This document shows, piece after piece, positions 49,576 to 58,513 of a DNA stretch of 60,769 nucleotides (its first letter is position 1; every line of letters begins with the position of its first letter). A program made the translations under genes and the position numbers. This DNA comes from a virus. The notes beneath the pieces are model-generated. The model worked only from the letters and a program-made list of their open reading frames with translations. It searched no databases and was not told the DNA's origin. The DNA lies in the IMG/VR virus record IMGVR_UViG_3300009182_004229, positions 1 to 60,769 of that record, one strand, 5' to 3'.

Positions 49576-50405
49576 AGATCGTCTATGCCTGCGGCGACAG
49601 CCACACAGCAGGAGGCGAGACTGCCGACCATCTGCTGTGGCCCGATCAGCATCCTGGATTCTACGGCTTAGATGACCTAGCGCTCAGAGACCCGAGGCAG
49701 CTGCAGAGATGGCGAGAATTCAGGGAACGCAGGCTGCGTGCAGCTGATCCAGTAAACAATGATGCTTGGCAGGTAGCTGAGAATGCTCATGCCTGGCCCA
49801 CCAAGCTTGGGCGCGAGCTCAGCGACAGCCAAGTGATCAATGCTGCTGTGATAGGTCAGAGCATGGACTGGGTAGCCAGGCAGACTATCACCGACATTGG
49901 CGATCTCATAGACAAACACGCTGCTCGCGACATCACAGCTGTGATACAGCCACCCACTCACGTGCGCATGCAGACCTATGATTCAGCCAACGCCCGATGG
50001 CGCAGCTTCCAGCTGGGCATAGTCGGTGACATGGATCCGCATGTGCATGGCTGGTTCGTGGCCAACGAGGACGAGTGCAGCCTGCTGACCAGATGGATGC
50101 TGAACCTCATAGGGCTCTGTGGTACCATGGACTATCTGCATGTGAGGATCATACTGATCAGCGCAGGCATGCCAGACATGGCAGATGTGCTGGAACAACA
50201 CAGGGTAGCATCGGCTCTGCGCGGCGACACCAGCTCAGCTGGTGTGAGACGCATCTATGACAGCCTTTGTGGCCACAGATGGCATCCGCGCAGCATGAGG
50301 GACATGGCCAAGCTGGTCAACAAGCCGCACTGTCCCGATCTGCACTGGCGCAGCGAAGTTCACACTGTGCTGGCACAGGATCTAGCCGATAGCTACGACC
50401 TGTAA
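49572..50405 (+). CDS. SGNH hydrolase-like protein
   Basis: The 277-residue protein starts MKIVYACGDSHTAGGE with the GDS motif of SGNH hydrolases. QVINAAVIGQSMDWVAR fits the second block. A clear late Asp-xx-His is not obvious, but LHWRSEVHTVLAQDLAD near the end may serve. It uses a TTG start overlapping the previous stop. It ends 24 bases inside the convergent decarboxylase gene. An esterase or deacetylase of glycans is the general expectation. Confidence 0.62.
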   Translation: MKIVYACGDSHTAGGETADHLLWPDQHPGFYGLDDLALRDPRQLQRWREFRERRLRAADPVNNDAWQVAENAHAWPTKLGRELSDSQVINAAVIGQSMDWVARQTITDIGDLIDKHAARDITAVIQPPTHVRMQTYDSANARWRSFQLGIVGDMDPHVHGWFVANEDECSLLTRWMLNLIGLCGTMDYLHVRIILISAGMPDMADVLEQHRVASALRGDTSSAGVRRIYDSLCGHRWHPRSMRDMAKLVNKPHCPDLHWRSEVHTVLAQDLADSYDL

Positions 50406-51512
50406 GGGTGGGAATCCATTGAAAGCTATGGTGCTGTAGGTGCTGGTATAAGCACCACAGGTCCATATGATCACTCTGTCACCAGACGTGAGGCTCACAG
50501 GGAAGTCTACCTTGTTGCGCTCGTAGAGCACGTCAGCGCTGTCACAGGTTGGACCTGCCACGATGCAGGGCGAGGTTGGCTCTGACTCCTTGTCTAGCAC
50601 CGTGAACTGATACTTGATGCTCTCACCTTCTGCTTCTGCCAGACCGCTGAAGCGACCCACGTTGAGATAGACCCAGCGCACGGGATCACCCGGGGTCTTG
50701 CGGCTGACCAACACGCATTCTGCTGCGATAGCACCAGCCGAACCTGTCATGCCTCGGCCTGGCTCAGCCATGATGTATTCCACGCCTTCAAAACGCCGTT
50801 CAACTTCTGCCATGAGGGTGGCACCATAGGTCTGGCTGTCCGTGATGTCCACGCCGTAGTAGGCTGGGAACCCTCCGCCGATGTTCAACAACCACAACCT
50901 GTGACCCTCTGCTCGGGCGTCATGCCATATGGCTGACACGGTGTCCAAGCAGTCATACCACATGTAGGGATGCTTGGTCTGGCTGCCCACGTGGAAGCTG
51001 AGACCCACTGGTGCCAAACCCAGTGTCCTGGCCAGATCCAACAGCGGGATGGCATAGCTGGTGCTGCAGCCAAACTTGCGGCTCAGTGGCCATTCGGCTT
51101 CGGCGCTGCTGACCAACAGGCGTATGAACACTTCACAGCCCGGCGCATGCTCAGCCAGCTTGTGCAGCTCTTCCTCGGAGTCTGCGCTGAACAGAGTGAT
51201 GCCCTGCGCATGTGCCCAGGCTATGTCCTGTGATCGCTTGATGGTGTTGCCATAGCTGATGTGCCCAGGCTTGGCTCCTGCAGCAAAGCACATTTCGATC
51301 TCTTGAGTGCTAGCAGCATCAAATCTGCAGCCCAGCTTGACCAAGCGAGCCAGTATGGCAGGATGAGGATTGGCTTTCACAGCATAGTGTATGTGTGCTG
51401 TGGGCATACCTGACTTGAGCTCTGCATAGTTTGATTCGACCTTGTCGATGTCTAGGACCAGCGTGGGCACGTCAAAGGTATTGGAGCGGATGTAGTCTTC
51501 TAGCTTGTTCAT
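50382..51512 (-). CDS. Fold-III PLP decarboxylase, ornithine/lysine type
   Basis: This 376-residue enzyme matches proteobacterial ornithine/lysine decarboxylases of the alanine-racemase fold. HYAVKANPHP holds the PLP lysine (Lys46); SFHVGSQTKHP, LNIGGGFPAYY and AEPGRGMTGSAG bind cofactor phosphate; GPTCDSADVLY (Cys323) supplies the catalytic Cys from the partner subunit; TCGAYTSTYSTIAFNGF closes the site. The product would be putrescine or cadaverine. ATG 51512 is chosen over the in-frame ATG at 51524 because GGGGG lies before it. That ribosome site is buried in a nine-base-pair hairpin, and a perfect TATAAATA late box lies upstream. Confidence 0.9.
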   Translation of the reverse strand: MNKLEDYIRSNTFDVPTLVLDIDKVESNYAELKSGMPTAHIHYAVKANPHPAILARLVKLGCRFDAASTQEIEMCFAAGAKPGHISYGNTIKRSQDIAWAHAQGITLFSADSEEELHKLAEHAPGCEVFIRLLVSSAEAEWPLSRKFGCSTSYAIPLLDLARTLGLAPVGLSFHVGSQTKHPYMWYDCLDTVSAIWHDARAEGHRLWLLNIGGGFPAYYGVDITDSQTYGATLMAEVERRFEGVEYIMAEPGRGMTGSAGAIAAECVLVSRKTPGDPVRWVYLNVGRFSGLAEAEGESIKYQFTVLDKESEPTSPCIVAGPTCDSADVLYERNKVDFPVSLTSGDRVIIWTCGAYTSTYSTIAFNGFPPLQVVAIG

Positions 51513-51515
51513 GTC

Positions 51516-51545
51516 AACCCCCATAAATTCACGTGCATGGGGGTT
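51516..51545 (-). promoter_or_regulatory. Ribosome-site hairpin in the decarboxylase leader
   Basis: On the minus strand AACCCCCAT and ATGGGGGTT form a perfect nine-base-pair stem with a 12-base loop. The 3' arm contains the GGGGG ribosome site and the upstream in-frame ATG (51524), ending three bases before the chosen start. Confidence 0.6.
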
Positions 51546-51552
51546 GTGGCCC

Positions 51553-51580
51553 TTGCGCTCGGAGGTTTTATTTATATTAT
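51553..51580 (+). promoter_or_regulatory. Sigma-70-type promoter candidate for the SGNH gene
   Basis: TTGCGC and TATTAT are separated by 16 bases. The -10 overlaps the minus-strand late box, so the two promoters would exclude each other. Confidence 0.35.
51569..51576 (-). promoter_or_regulatory. Consensus late promoter TATAAATA
   Basis: A full eight-base TATAAATA on the minus strand lies 56 bases before the decarboxylase ATG, the best match to the T4 late consensus in the window. Confidence 0.65.
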
Positions 51581-51613
51581 AGATCTAGGAGAAAAGCAAC
51601 CGTAAAATGCGGT

Positions 51614-52270
51614 ATGAACATAGCATTCATAGGTGATAGTTTCTGTGCCAGCAAGAACTCCAAGGCATGGACCGAGCTGGTAGCCGCGCAGCTGGGAGCT
51701 ACAGTGTTGTGCCAAGGTCAGGGAGGCGTCAGCATATGGCACAGCTACCAACAGCTGCTGGCACACATGGACCACCTGCAGCTGGCTGTGCTCTGCTACA
51801 CTGATGAGTATAGGCTACCAAATCCCAGTGGCTATCCCATCAACCTGGGCAGCGTCAAGTACCATATCAGCGGCCAGCAGGACCAGTATTATCAGACCAG
51901 CTTTCCCCACAAGCAGGTCTGGGAAGCTGCTGCTGCCTACTACGATCATCTCTTGGTACCAGAGTATCATCAGCTGACACACAGGCTGATCATACAGCAC
52001 ATGGACGGCCTGCTGGCAGCACGACGTATAAGAGCCGTGCACTTCTTCAGCTTTGAGCATCAGCCGCTGAGCTTTGCCAGCGGTCCCTGCTGCGATCAAG
52101 GTCTCTGGGAATGGCTGCAGAGCTGTGGCAAGACCAGCATCGCGCACGACAGCGACGAGAACCACATGAGCTGGCCACAGAACCAACACGTGGCCGACGT
52201 GGTTAGCAGGCTGCTGGCCAGTGATAGCAGGGAGAGTTTTGCGCTGGACCGCGTGCGCTATCACCGATAA
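51614..52270 (+). CDS. SGNH hydrolase-like protein
   Basis: This 218-residue protein begins MNIAFIGDSFCASKNSKAWT (GDS block I), has LCQGQGGVSIWHSY for the glycine block, and HMSWPQNQHVADVVSRLL near the C terminus for the catalytic His. It matches small SGNH proteins of phages better than its larger relatives at 23411 and 49572. AGGAG lies 22 bases upstream of the ATG, too far for a normal site, so translation may be weak or the start different. It ends eight bases before the giant gene and its leaderless late box. Confidence 0.65.
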   Translation: MNIAFIGDSFCASKNSKAWTELVAAQLGATVLCQGQGGVSIWHSYQQLLAHMDHLQLAVLCYTDEYRLPNPSGYPINLGSVKYHISGQQDQYYQTSFPHKQVWEAAAAYYDHLLVPEYHQLTHRLIIQHMDGLLAARRIRAVHFFSFEHQPLSFASGPCCDQGLWEWLQSCGKTSIAHDSDENHMSWPQNQHVADVVSRLLASDSRESFALDRVRYHR

Positions 52271-52273
52271 ATA
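52268..52273 (+). promoter_or_regulatory. Late-type promoter, leaderless configuration
   Basis: GATAAATATCGCC places TAAATA five bases before the ATG of the largest gene. The box overlaps the last bases of the preceding gene. Confidence 0.7.
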
Positions 52274-52278
52274 TCGCC

Positions 52279-55200
52279 ATGCGCATAGATGATGTAAACA
52301 CTGAAGCCATACAGCTCACACCTCGCAGCGAGAAAGCTCGAGCGTGGATAGACAGAGTATATGCGCTGTATCCGCAGACTTGGCAGCACAACCACGTGAT
52401 GGTGCTGGGTGGTGAGGGTGATGATCAGCAGTTTGCCATGTTTGAGCTGGAGCCCAGCCTGAGCAAGCGCGATGCCGTGGAAGTCAAGTGGTTCCAAGCC
52501 TATCCTCTGCGACAGGGTGTTGGCAGCCGCGCCATGCGCACCCTGCAGGATCTAGCACAGCAAGATGGCATCACACTCACGCTCTATCCCTGGAACAAGG
52601 GACAGGTCAGCCAAGGCAATCTGGTCAAGTTCTATCGCAGGTCAGGGTTCCGACCCACTGCCAAGGGTGCCAAGACCATGGCCTGGGAGCCCAGCGTGAT
52701 GGAAGCCAAGCTAACCAACCGAGATCCCGTGGAGCGTTGGATCGCAGTGTTCAAGGCCAGCACACATCCCAAGTTCAAGGGCAAGAGCTCAGCAGAACGC
52801 GAGAAGATGGCACGCATGGCACAGTATCGCGCCGTGCAGAACAAGAAGACATTTGAAAACATGGACCACAGCAAGGACTCACAGGCAGTGCCAGAGCTCA
52901 AGGCAGCACTGCTGAGCCGCAAGCGACTGATCAAGAGCAAGTCCGGCGACAAGGATGCTGTGTATGACATCATCAACGGGCTCATGACCAGCATAGCCAA
53001 GGCACACGGCATCAGCGGACAGAAGCTGCATGACATGTGGGTTGACCAATATGATGAGATACCAGACACTTGGATACTGCATGAACACCGCGGTGTGCCA
53101 GCGGAAGCAATGCTAGCCAAGCAGCACGGCGTGGGAGTGGCCAAGATCAAGCAGCTGCTGGCCCAGGGCATCAAACATGAGCTGGCTCAGGCCACGGATC
53201 GCGCGGCGGCCCGAGAGATGGCTCTTGAAAAGCTGCAGCATGATCTGGGCCACTACGACCTCCTGGAAGAAGCAGCCAACATGACCACTGCTGCGCTGAG
53301 AAACCGGCTCAACAAGCTGATGGCGGAAGATCAGGCCTACGCTGATGCCACACAGCGAGCACCGTGGCAAGAAGGCGTGTGGCGCTTCATCACTGCCAAC
53401 AAGGCACAGATATTCTCAGATCTCGGTGACAGTGGCAACGGTGACTATCCCAGCGCACCGTTCGCTGCTTGGTTGCTGGTACAGCACATGGATGCGCATC
53501 CTGAACGCCAGGCAGCTTTCTACAAGCTGCTGAAGAGTGCCATACCAAACCATCCCAAGCTGCAGTTCCTGCGTGACAGAGCAGCTGTGAACCAATGGAT
53601 CATGCAGCACTATCAAGAGCCCCAATTCCACAGGGACGGCAAGCCCTTGGCCAATCCGACCTCAGACGTGCGTGATCACAGATTATTCAAGGATGCTGGC
53701 ATCAAGGCTGCTAGCAGGCAAGAGGCGCTAGACAATGCTGTGGCAGCTGGCAACAAGCTGTTGGTGGCAGCAGTAGAAGCCACAGGTGCCAAGACGCAGC
53801 CCAGCTACACTCAACAGACCAAGGAAAGCATGGAAGAAGCTGCGATCGATACCACGGAATACGGTGGTTGGATCACACCTGACAAGCAGATAGAATACGT
53901 GGACACGCATGACCACGCCGCTCACGTGGCACGCCATCACAACTTGGACTATAACGAAGCCTTCCTCGATGGCTTCCTGAGATTCGCTAACCACAGCCGC
54001 ACCAACACATTCTCGGTGGAAGGCATGCTGCCTGTGTTGCGCAAGACCTACCGCATGTGGGCTCCCACTGCGCTGGCAGCTGACAGGGTCTACGTGGACA
54101 TCTACAAGTGGCAGGACCACATGGCGAACCAAGGATTGACACCGCACATGATGTTCAGGCCCCAGGATGGCGACAAGCCACAGATCATCAACAGCTTTGG
54201 ACCTCAATCAGCCCAGTTGTCAGAAGGTACCAAGCGCAAGGCCAAGACTCTGATAGATGGCATGATCAAGAGCCTGATCAAGCAGGGCCGCACTCGCGAT
54301 GAAGCCATAAGCGATCTCAAGAAGCAGGTTGACAGCAGATTCTACGAGGCAATTGATCTGCTGGCCAACGGTGACATACTTGAAGAGAATCTCAGAGATT
54401 GGTTCAAGCAGAAGTGGGTGCGCTTTGGACCAGACGGCAAGATCAAAGGAGACTGTGCTCGCGGCAGCAGCAAAGAAGGCAAGCCCAAGTGCCTGCCACA
54501 GGCCAAGGCACATGCCCTGGGCAAGAAGAAGCGTGCTACCGCAGCACGCCGCAAGCGCAGGGAAGATCCCAACGCCAATCGCAAGGGCAAGGCTAAGAAC
54601 GTGAGGACCAAGGAAAGCATCGCAGAAAACTCAGCACTGAGGTCAGCCACCATGCGAGTGCAGCGCATGCTCAACGACAGATTTGGCGCCAACTTGGACA
54701 TAGATGGCATCCTTGGTCCTCTCACGCTGGCCAGCATCAACCAGTTCATGCCCGCAGCGGGCTTTGGTCCCGCTGACGATCCCAGCCGCACCACTGCGGT
54801 GCAGGGCGGGGAACTCAAGACCGAAAGCTGCCCACACTGCGGCGGTGTGATGTATGAAGCCAGCCAGATGATGGAAAAGAAAGACGCCTGCTACTACAAG
54901 GTCAAGAGCAGGTACAAGGTATGGCCCAGCGCCTATGCCAGCGGTGCGCTGGTGCAGTGCCGCAAGAAGGGTGCCAAGAACTGGGGCAAGCACAAGGCCG
55001 AGGAAGCACTGCGCGAGGATGAAGACTACCACAGCGAGATCAAGATGAACCAGCTGATTGACAACGTGACGCACATGCTGGATCACGGTCAGGCCTATGA
55101 TGCCCTAGAGACCATGGAGAGCTGGGACGCTACGGTTGACAGCGATCCGCGCCTCAGCGCACTCTGGGATCAAAACATGGATCAACTGGCCAACATGTTC

Positions 55201-57654
55201 ATCCAGGAGCTCAAGGATGGCAGCGGTGATCCCCATGCGCTGGGACAGATAGCTGAGATGATCGCACGCATCGGCATACCCATGCCCAATCACAAGATAT
55301 CTGCTATCCTAGACAGCAAGAGCCTGTTGATCAACAGGCTGGTCAGCAAGGACCTTCGGTATTCGTCTCTGCTGCAGGTGGTGCAGTCACTGGGGGCCAT
55401 GGAACATTGGGGACTGCACTATTATCTGGAAGATTTCGTTGACGTGGAAGATGACAAGGCAGAAGTGATACGCAGCCTGCTCAAGCTCTACAAGAGTGGG
55501 CGGGGCAGCGACGTGTCAGAGATAATCGATAGGCTGCGGCGCGAGGGCCACGAATGGCCAGAGTTTGCCAGCTTTGACAAGAGCATGGGTGCTGGCAAGC
55601 TCACCGAGACTCGTGATGCTGCTTTGAAATGGCTCAAGAGCTATCTGCCTGCATGGCCCGATTATGTGGTGCGTGATTGGATGTACAATCATTTCAGAGG
55701 CGAGTGGGCTGCCAGCGGCGATGATCCCAAGACTGTGATACAACGCACCCTGGATGGTGAGGGCATGACTCCACAGACGCGTTGGAAGTTCGTGCCAGAT
55801 TTCCATTTCACGTTTGATAGCCTGGATCCAGACACGGTGCGCCGCATCAAGGAGAGACAAGGCGGCACTGTAAATCCCTATGGTATTCCCAAGGATGCTG
55901 AACGCCATGCCACTCAAGCCACGCTGGCAGCACAGCAAGGCGGTGTCAGGGATGAACCCGTGATACTCAAGAAGGTAGGCGATCAGTATGAGCTGATAGA
56001 AGGCTGGCACAGGACCATACAGCACTTCAAGCAGTTCCCAGATGGTTACAAGGGTCCTGCGTGGATCGCGCTGGATGCCAAACCAGTCAATGAAGAAGAA
56101 CAAGACAAGCAAATCACATGGACCAAACCAAACCTTGATTTTGAGTGGGAAGAGATACCGTTCCAATCCAAGGCTGCCGGCGTGCCTAACGAAGTACGGC
56201 AGTATCTACAGCAGCATTTCCCTGACAAGGCTACTTGGCTACGCACAGCACAACAGGGAAGGGTGGTCACGATTCCCGCAGATCACTCACTTGACATAGA
56301 GAACTCTCCACATGATGAAGCATCATTGATGCATGCTCTGAGATCAGACCAAGACCCAGGCGGACCTGGCAAGGCGGCCAGAGCTGAACAAGCCTTCCGT
56401 GAACGATCCGTGGAGATGCCAATCATCCTCAACACAGGCGATAGGCTGTGGTTGATCGGTGGCAAGACACGCTTGGGATATGCCAATTACATCCTCAAGA
56501 TTCCAGCCAAGGTATGGATGATAGGTGACAACCTCAGCGAAAACTTCGCAGATGGCAAAGGCAAGATAACTCTCTACACAGATCCAAATTACTATGGTGC
56601 CGAGGTAGACGATTCAGCGGGCAAAGGCAAGCCGGTTATACAGGTACCATTGTCAAAACTCGTGGGATTTGAACCAGACGAGAAGATGAAAAGCGCCAAG
56701 AGCAGTGCTAACATGGAAAAAATGGTCAAGCTGATCAAGTCAGGCAAAGGCAGCGACCTGCCTCCAATATTGGTCAGGCGATATGAGGGCGGTTATCAAG
56801 TGCTTGACGGGCATCACAGATATCACGCTTACACCGCAGCCGGTGCCAAGACTATCCCTGCCAAGCTGATACCAGCTGATGAGATCAAGATCATAGACAA
56901 AGCTACAATCAACGAAAACTTCGCAGACGGCAAGGGTCCGGGTCGCAAGGGTGACAGTGGTCGTCACGGTATTCCAAAGCATGCTACCATAGCACAGCTG
57001 GAAAAAGCCGCAAAGGCATCAGGTCGCAAAGGCCAGCTAGCACGCTGGCAGTTAAACATGCGCCGTGGTCGTGCCAAGGCACACGAGTCTGAAGAACCAA
57101 TGACTGCTGATCAATGGCAGGCTCTGCGCAAGGAAGATCCTCGCAGCTATCTGGGTATCAAGGACTATCGCAATCGCAAGTGGTGGGAGAGCCATTTCAA
57201 GGCAGCCATGGCACAGGCCAGGGTCAAGGGAGAACCACGCTTTGAGTTCCCTCCTGGCACCAACATGTGGTACATGGTCACCAAGAACCCGCTGGAAGAA
57301 GGCAGTCCCCCGCATGGCACGCCTGAGAACGAGCTGGCCATGATGAAGGCACGCACCAAGCCTGCTGTGACCTTCCTCGACATGGGCCAGTACGAAGAGA
57401 TGTACGAACCCAACATGGAACTCTATGGTTGGATCAAGCAGAAATGGCGCTTGCCCAACATGGATGTCGGCTACTATGTGATAGGACAGCCTGGGCAGGA
57501 AGCCAGAGTCAAGCGCATAGGCCAGCTGATCTATGACATGAACAAGAATGGCCAGAACCCCACCGCAGACTATCACCGAGAGCTGGGACGACTGCTGGGC
57601 TACAGCGAAGCAGACATCAACGGTTTCCTCAAGGATCTCGAGCAGCAGAATTGA
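52279..57654 (+). CDS. 1791-residue multidomain virion-type protein
   Basis: The largest gene of the window. Domains in order: a GNAT-like acetyltransferase (1-140; AYPLRQGVGSRAMRTL, VKFYRRSGFRP); helical regions; a basic segment WVRFGPDGKIKGDCARG with CLPQAKAHALGKKKR (about 707-775); a peptidoglycan-binding-like repeat (VQRMLNDRFGANLDIDGILG, 790-835); a KDACYYKVKSRYKVWPSAYA segment (867-905) known to me from cyanophage proteins; and three ParB/sulfiredoxin-like units around 1230 (LIEGWHRTIQHF), 1385 (LWLIGGKTRLGYAN) and 1500 (YQVLDGHHRYHAY). A basic GRKG...LARWQLNMRRGR domain (1548-1600) follows. A particle-borne, injected role is likely. Its late box adjoins the ATG. Confidence 0.75.
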   Translation: MRIDDVNTEAIQLTPRSEKARAWIDRVYALYPQTWQHNHVMVLGGEGDDQQFAMFELEPSLSKRDAVEVKWFQAYPLRQGVGSRAMRTLQDLAQQDGITLTLYPWNKGQVSQGNLVKFYRRSGFRPTAKGAKTMAWEPSVMEAKLTNRDPVERWIAVFKASTHPKFKGKSSAEREKMARMAQYRAVQNKKTFENMDHSKDSQAVPELKAALLSRKRLIKSKSGDKDAVYDIINGLMTSIAKAHGISGQKLHDMWVDQYDEIPDTWILHEHRGVPAEAMLAKQHGVGVAKIKQLLAQGIKHELAQATDRAAAREMALEKLQHDLGHYDLLEEAANMTTAALRNRLNKLMAEDQAYADATQRAPWQEGVWRFITANKAQIFSDLGDSGNGDYPSAPFAAWLLVQHMDAHPERQAAFYKLLKSAIPNHPKLQFLRDRAAVNQWIMQHYQEPQFHRDGKPLANPTSDVRDHRLFKDAGIKAASRQEALDNAVAAGNKLLVAAVEATGAKTQPSYTQQTKESMEEAAIDTTEYGGWITPDKQIEYVDTHDHAAHVARHHNLDYNEAFLDGFLRFANHSRTNTFSVEGMLPVLRKTYRMWAPTALAADRVYVDIYKWQDHMANQGLTPHMMFRPQDGDKPQIINSFGPQSAQLSEGTKRKAKTLIDGMIKSLIKQGRTRDEAISDLKKQVDSRFYEAIDLLANGDILEENLRDWFKQKWVRFGPDGKIKGDCARGSSKEGKPKCLPQAKAHALGKKKRATAARRKRREDPNANRKGKAKNVRTKESIAENSALRSATMRVQRMLNDRFGANLDIDGILGPLTLASINQFMPAAGFGPADDPSRTTAVQGGELKTESCPHCGGVMYEASQMMEKKDACYYKVKSRYKVWPSAYASGALVQCRKKGAKNWGKHKAEEALREDEDYHSEIKMNQLIDNVTHMLDHGQAYDALETMESWDATVDSDPRLSALWDQNMDQLANMFIQELKDGSGDPHALGQIAEMIARIGIPMPNHKISAILDSKSLLINRLVSKDLRYSSLLQVVQSLGAMEHWGLHYYLEDFVDVEDDKAEVIRSLLKLYKSGRGSDVSEIIDRLRREGHEWPEFASFDKSMGAGKLTETRDAALKWLKSYLPAWPDYVVRDWMYNHFRGEWAASGDDPKTVIQRTLDGEGMTPQTRWKFVPDFHFTFDSLDPDTVRRIKERQGGTVNPYGIPKDAERHATQATLAAQQGGVRDEPVILKKVGDQYELIEGWHRTIQHFKQFPDGYKGPAWIALDAKPVNEEEQDKQITWTKPNLDFEWEEIPFQSKAAGVPNEVRQYLQQHFPDKATWLRTAQQGRVVTIPADHSLDIENSPHDEASLMHALRSDQDPGGPGKAARAEQAFRERSVEMPIILNTGDRLWLIGGKTRLGYANYILKIPAKVWMIGDNLSENFADGKGKITLYTDPNYYGAEVDDSAGKGKPVIQVPLSKLVGFEPDEKMKSAKSSANMEKMVKLIKSGKGSDLPPILVRRYEGGYQVLDGHHRYHAYTAAGAKTIPAKLIPADEIKIIDKATINENFADGKGPGRKGDSGRHGIPKHATIAQLEKAAKASGRKGQLARWQLNMRRGRAKAHESEEPMTADQWQALRKEDPRSYLGIKDYRNRKWWESHFKAAMAQARVKGEPRFEFPPGTNMWYMVTKNPLEEGSPPHGTPENELAMMKARTKPAVTFLDMGQYEEMYEPNMELYGWIKQKWRLPNMDVGYYVIGQPGQEARVKRIGQLIYDMNKNGQNPTADYHRELGRLLGYSEADINGFLKDLEQQN

Positions 57655-57684
57655 TCTAATCTTGCTTGCGTGTTAAACTGCGCC

Positions 57685-58497
57685 ATGACCACAGTGTTAT
57701 TCAGCATACCCGTGCATGAGAGCAACGATACCATACGTGACACCATAGTCAACGTGCGGCGGTTCGCGGGCCAAGAACATCCAATCATGCTGCATGTCAG
57801 TGCCAGCTGGGCTGGGTTTGATGCTAGCATAGGCCAGTTGCCCAACGTCTACGTCAATCCACAGAGATGGTCCACGGCACACGCGCACAGCCAAGTGCCC
57901 ACGCATGTGAGCAGCTTCCTGCAGGCAGAAGGGCTTGGTCTTCGCTTTGATAGGATGGCTATCATGCACACCAGCGAGCTGCTGATACGCCAAGGCATGC
58001 CAGATCACATCAGCGCCTATGACCACAGCGCATGGTTCACGCCAGACACGCAGCCAGTGGATCCACTGTGGCCGCCCATGAACCACGTGCGTCAGCTGGC
58101 ACCGGGATTCCGCAGCTATCTAGGCAACCTCTTGGAAGGCAGCTGGTACAGCCGCAGTCTGTTCCACGACATGTGCGCATGGATCATGCGGCGCTGGAGC
58201 CTAGCTGATCTCATGCTGCCTGTGGCTCTGGAAGAGAGCCTGTTTCCCACGCTGGCCTGGGACCTCACCCAGGGTAGCCCATACAGCCATCCCTACTGTG
58301 CGTTCAAGCATGATCAGCACTTCCTGGCCGATCGCAGCTTCATAGAGGACATATGTGCTGGACGGCCCGTGACCTTCTGGCAGCCACACAACTTCGTCTA
58401 TGACTATGCTCCGTTTCCCAGCCAAGGCATCTTCAGCGTGAAGCGCATCGACCGCCGCTTGGAAGATCCCATGAGGATGATGGTGCGACAGCTGTGA
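57685..58497 (+). CDS. Putative glycosyltransferase-like protein
   Basis: This 270-residue protein begins TTVLFSIPVHESNDTIRDTI and contains PIMLHVSASWAGFD, VYVNPQRWSTAHAHSQVPTH and a Trp/His/Pro-rich second half. The HE-type start and the VNPxR segment recall core-2-like and related glycosyltransferases encoded by phages, but no DxD motif is clear. The ATG at 57685 is preferred to GTG 57670; no strong ribosome site is seen. Function is uncertain. Confidence 0.45.
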   Translation: MTTVLFSIPVHESNDTIRDTIVNVRRFAGQEHPIMLHVSASWAGFDASIGQLPNVYVNPQRWSTAHAHSQVPTHVSSFLQAEGLGLRFDRMAIMHTSELLIRQGMPDHISAYDHSAWFTPDTQPVDPLWPPMNHVRQLAPGFRSYLGNLLEGSWYSRSLFHDMCAWIMRRWSLADLMLPVALEESLFPTLAWDLTQGSPYSHPYCAFKHDQHFLADRSFIEDICAGRPVTFWQPHNFVYDYAPFPSQGIFSVKRIDRRLEDPMRMMVRQL

Positions 58498-58502
58498 TCA
58501 GT

Positions 58503-58508
58503 TAAATA
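58503..58508 (+). promoter_or_regulatory. Late-type promoter, leaderless configuration
   Basis: GTTAAATATTCAT places TAAATA five bases before the ATG at 58514. Confidence 0.65.
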
Positions 58509-58513
58509 TTCAT

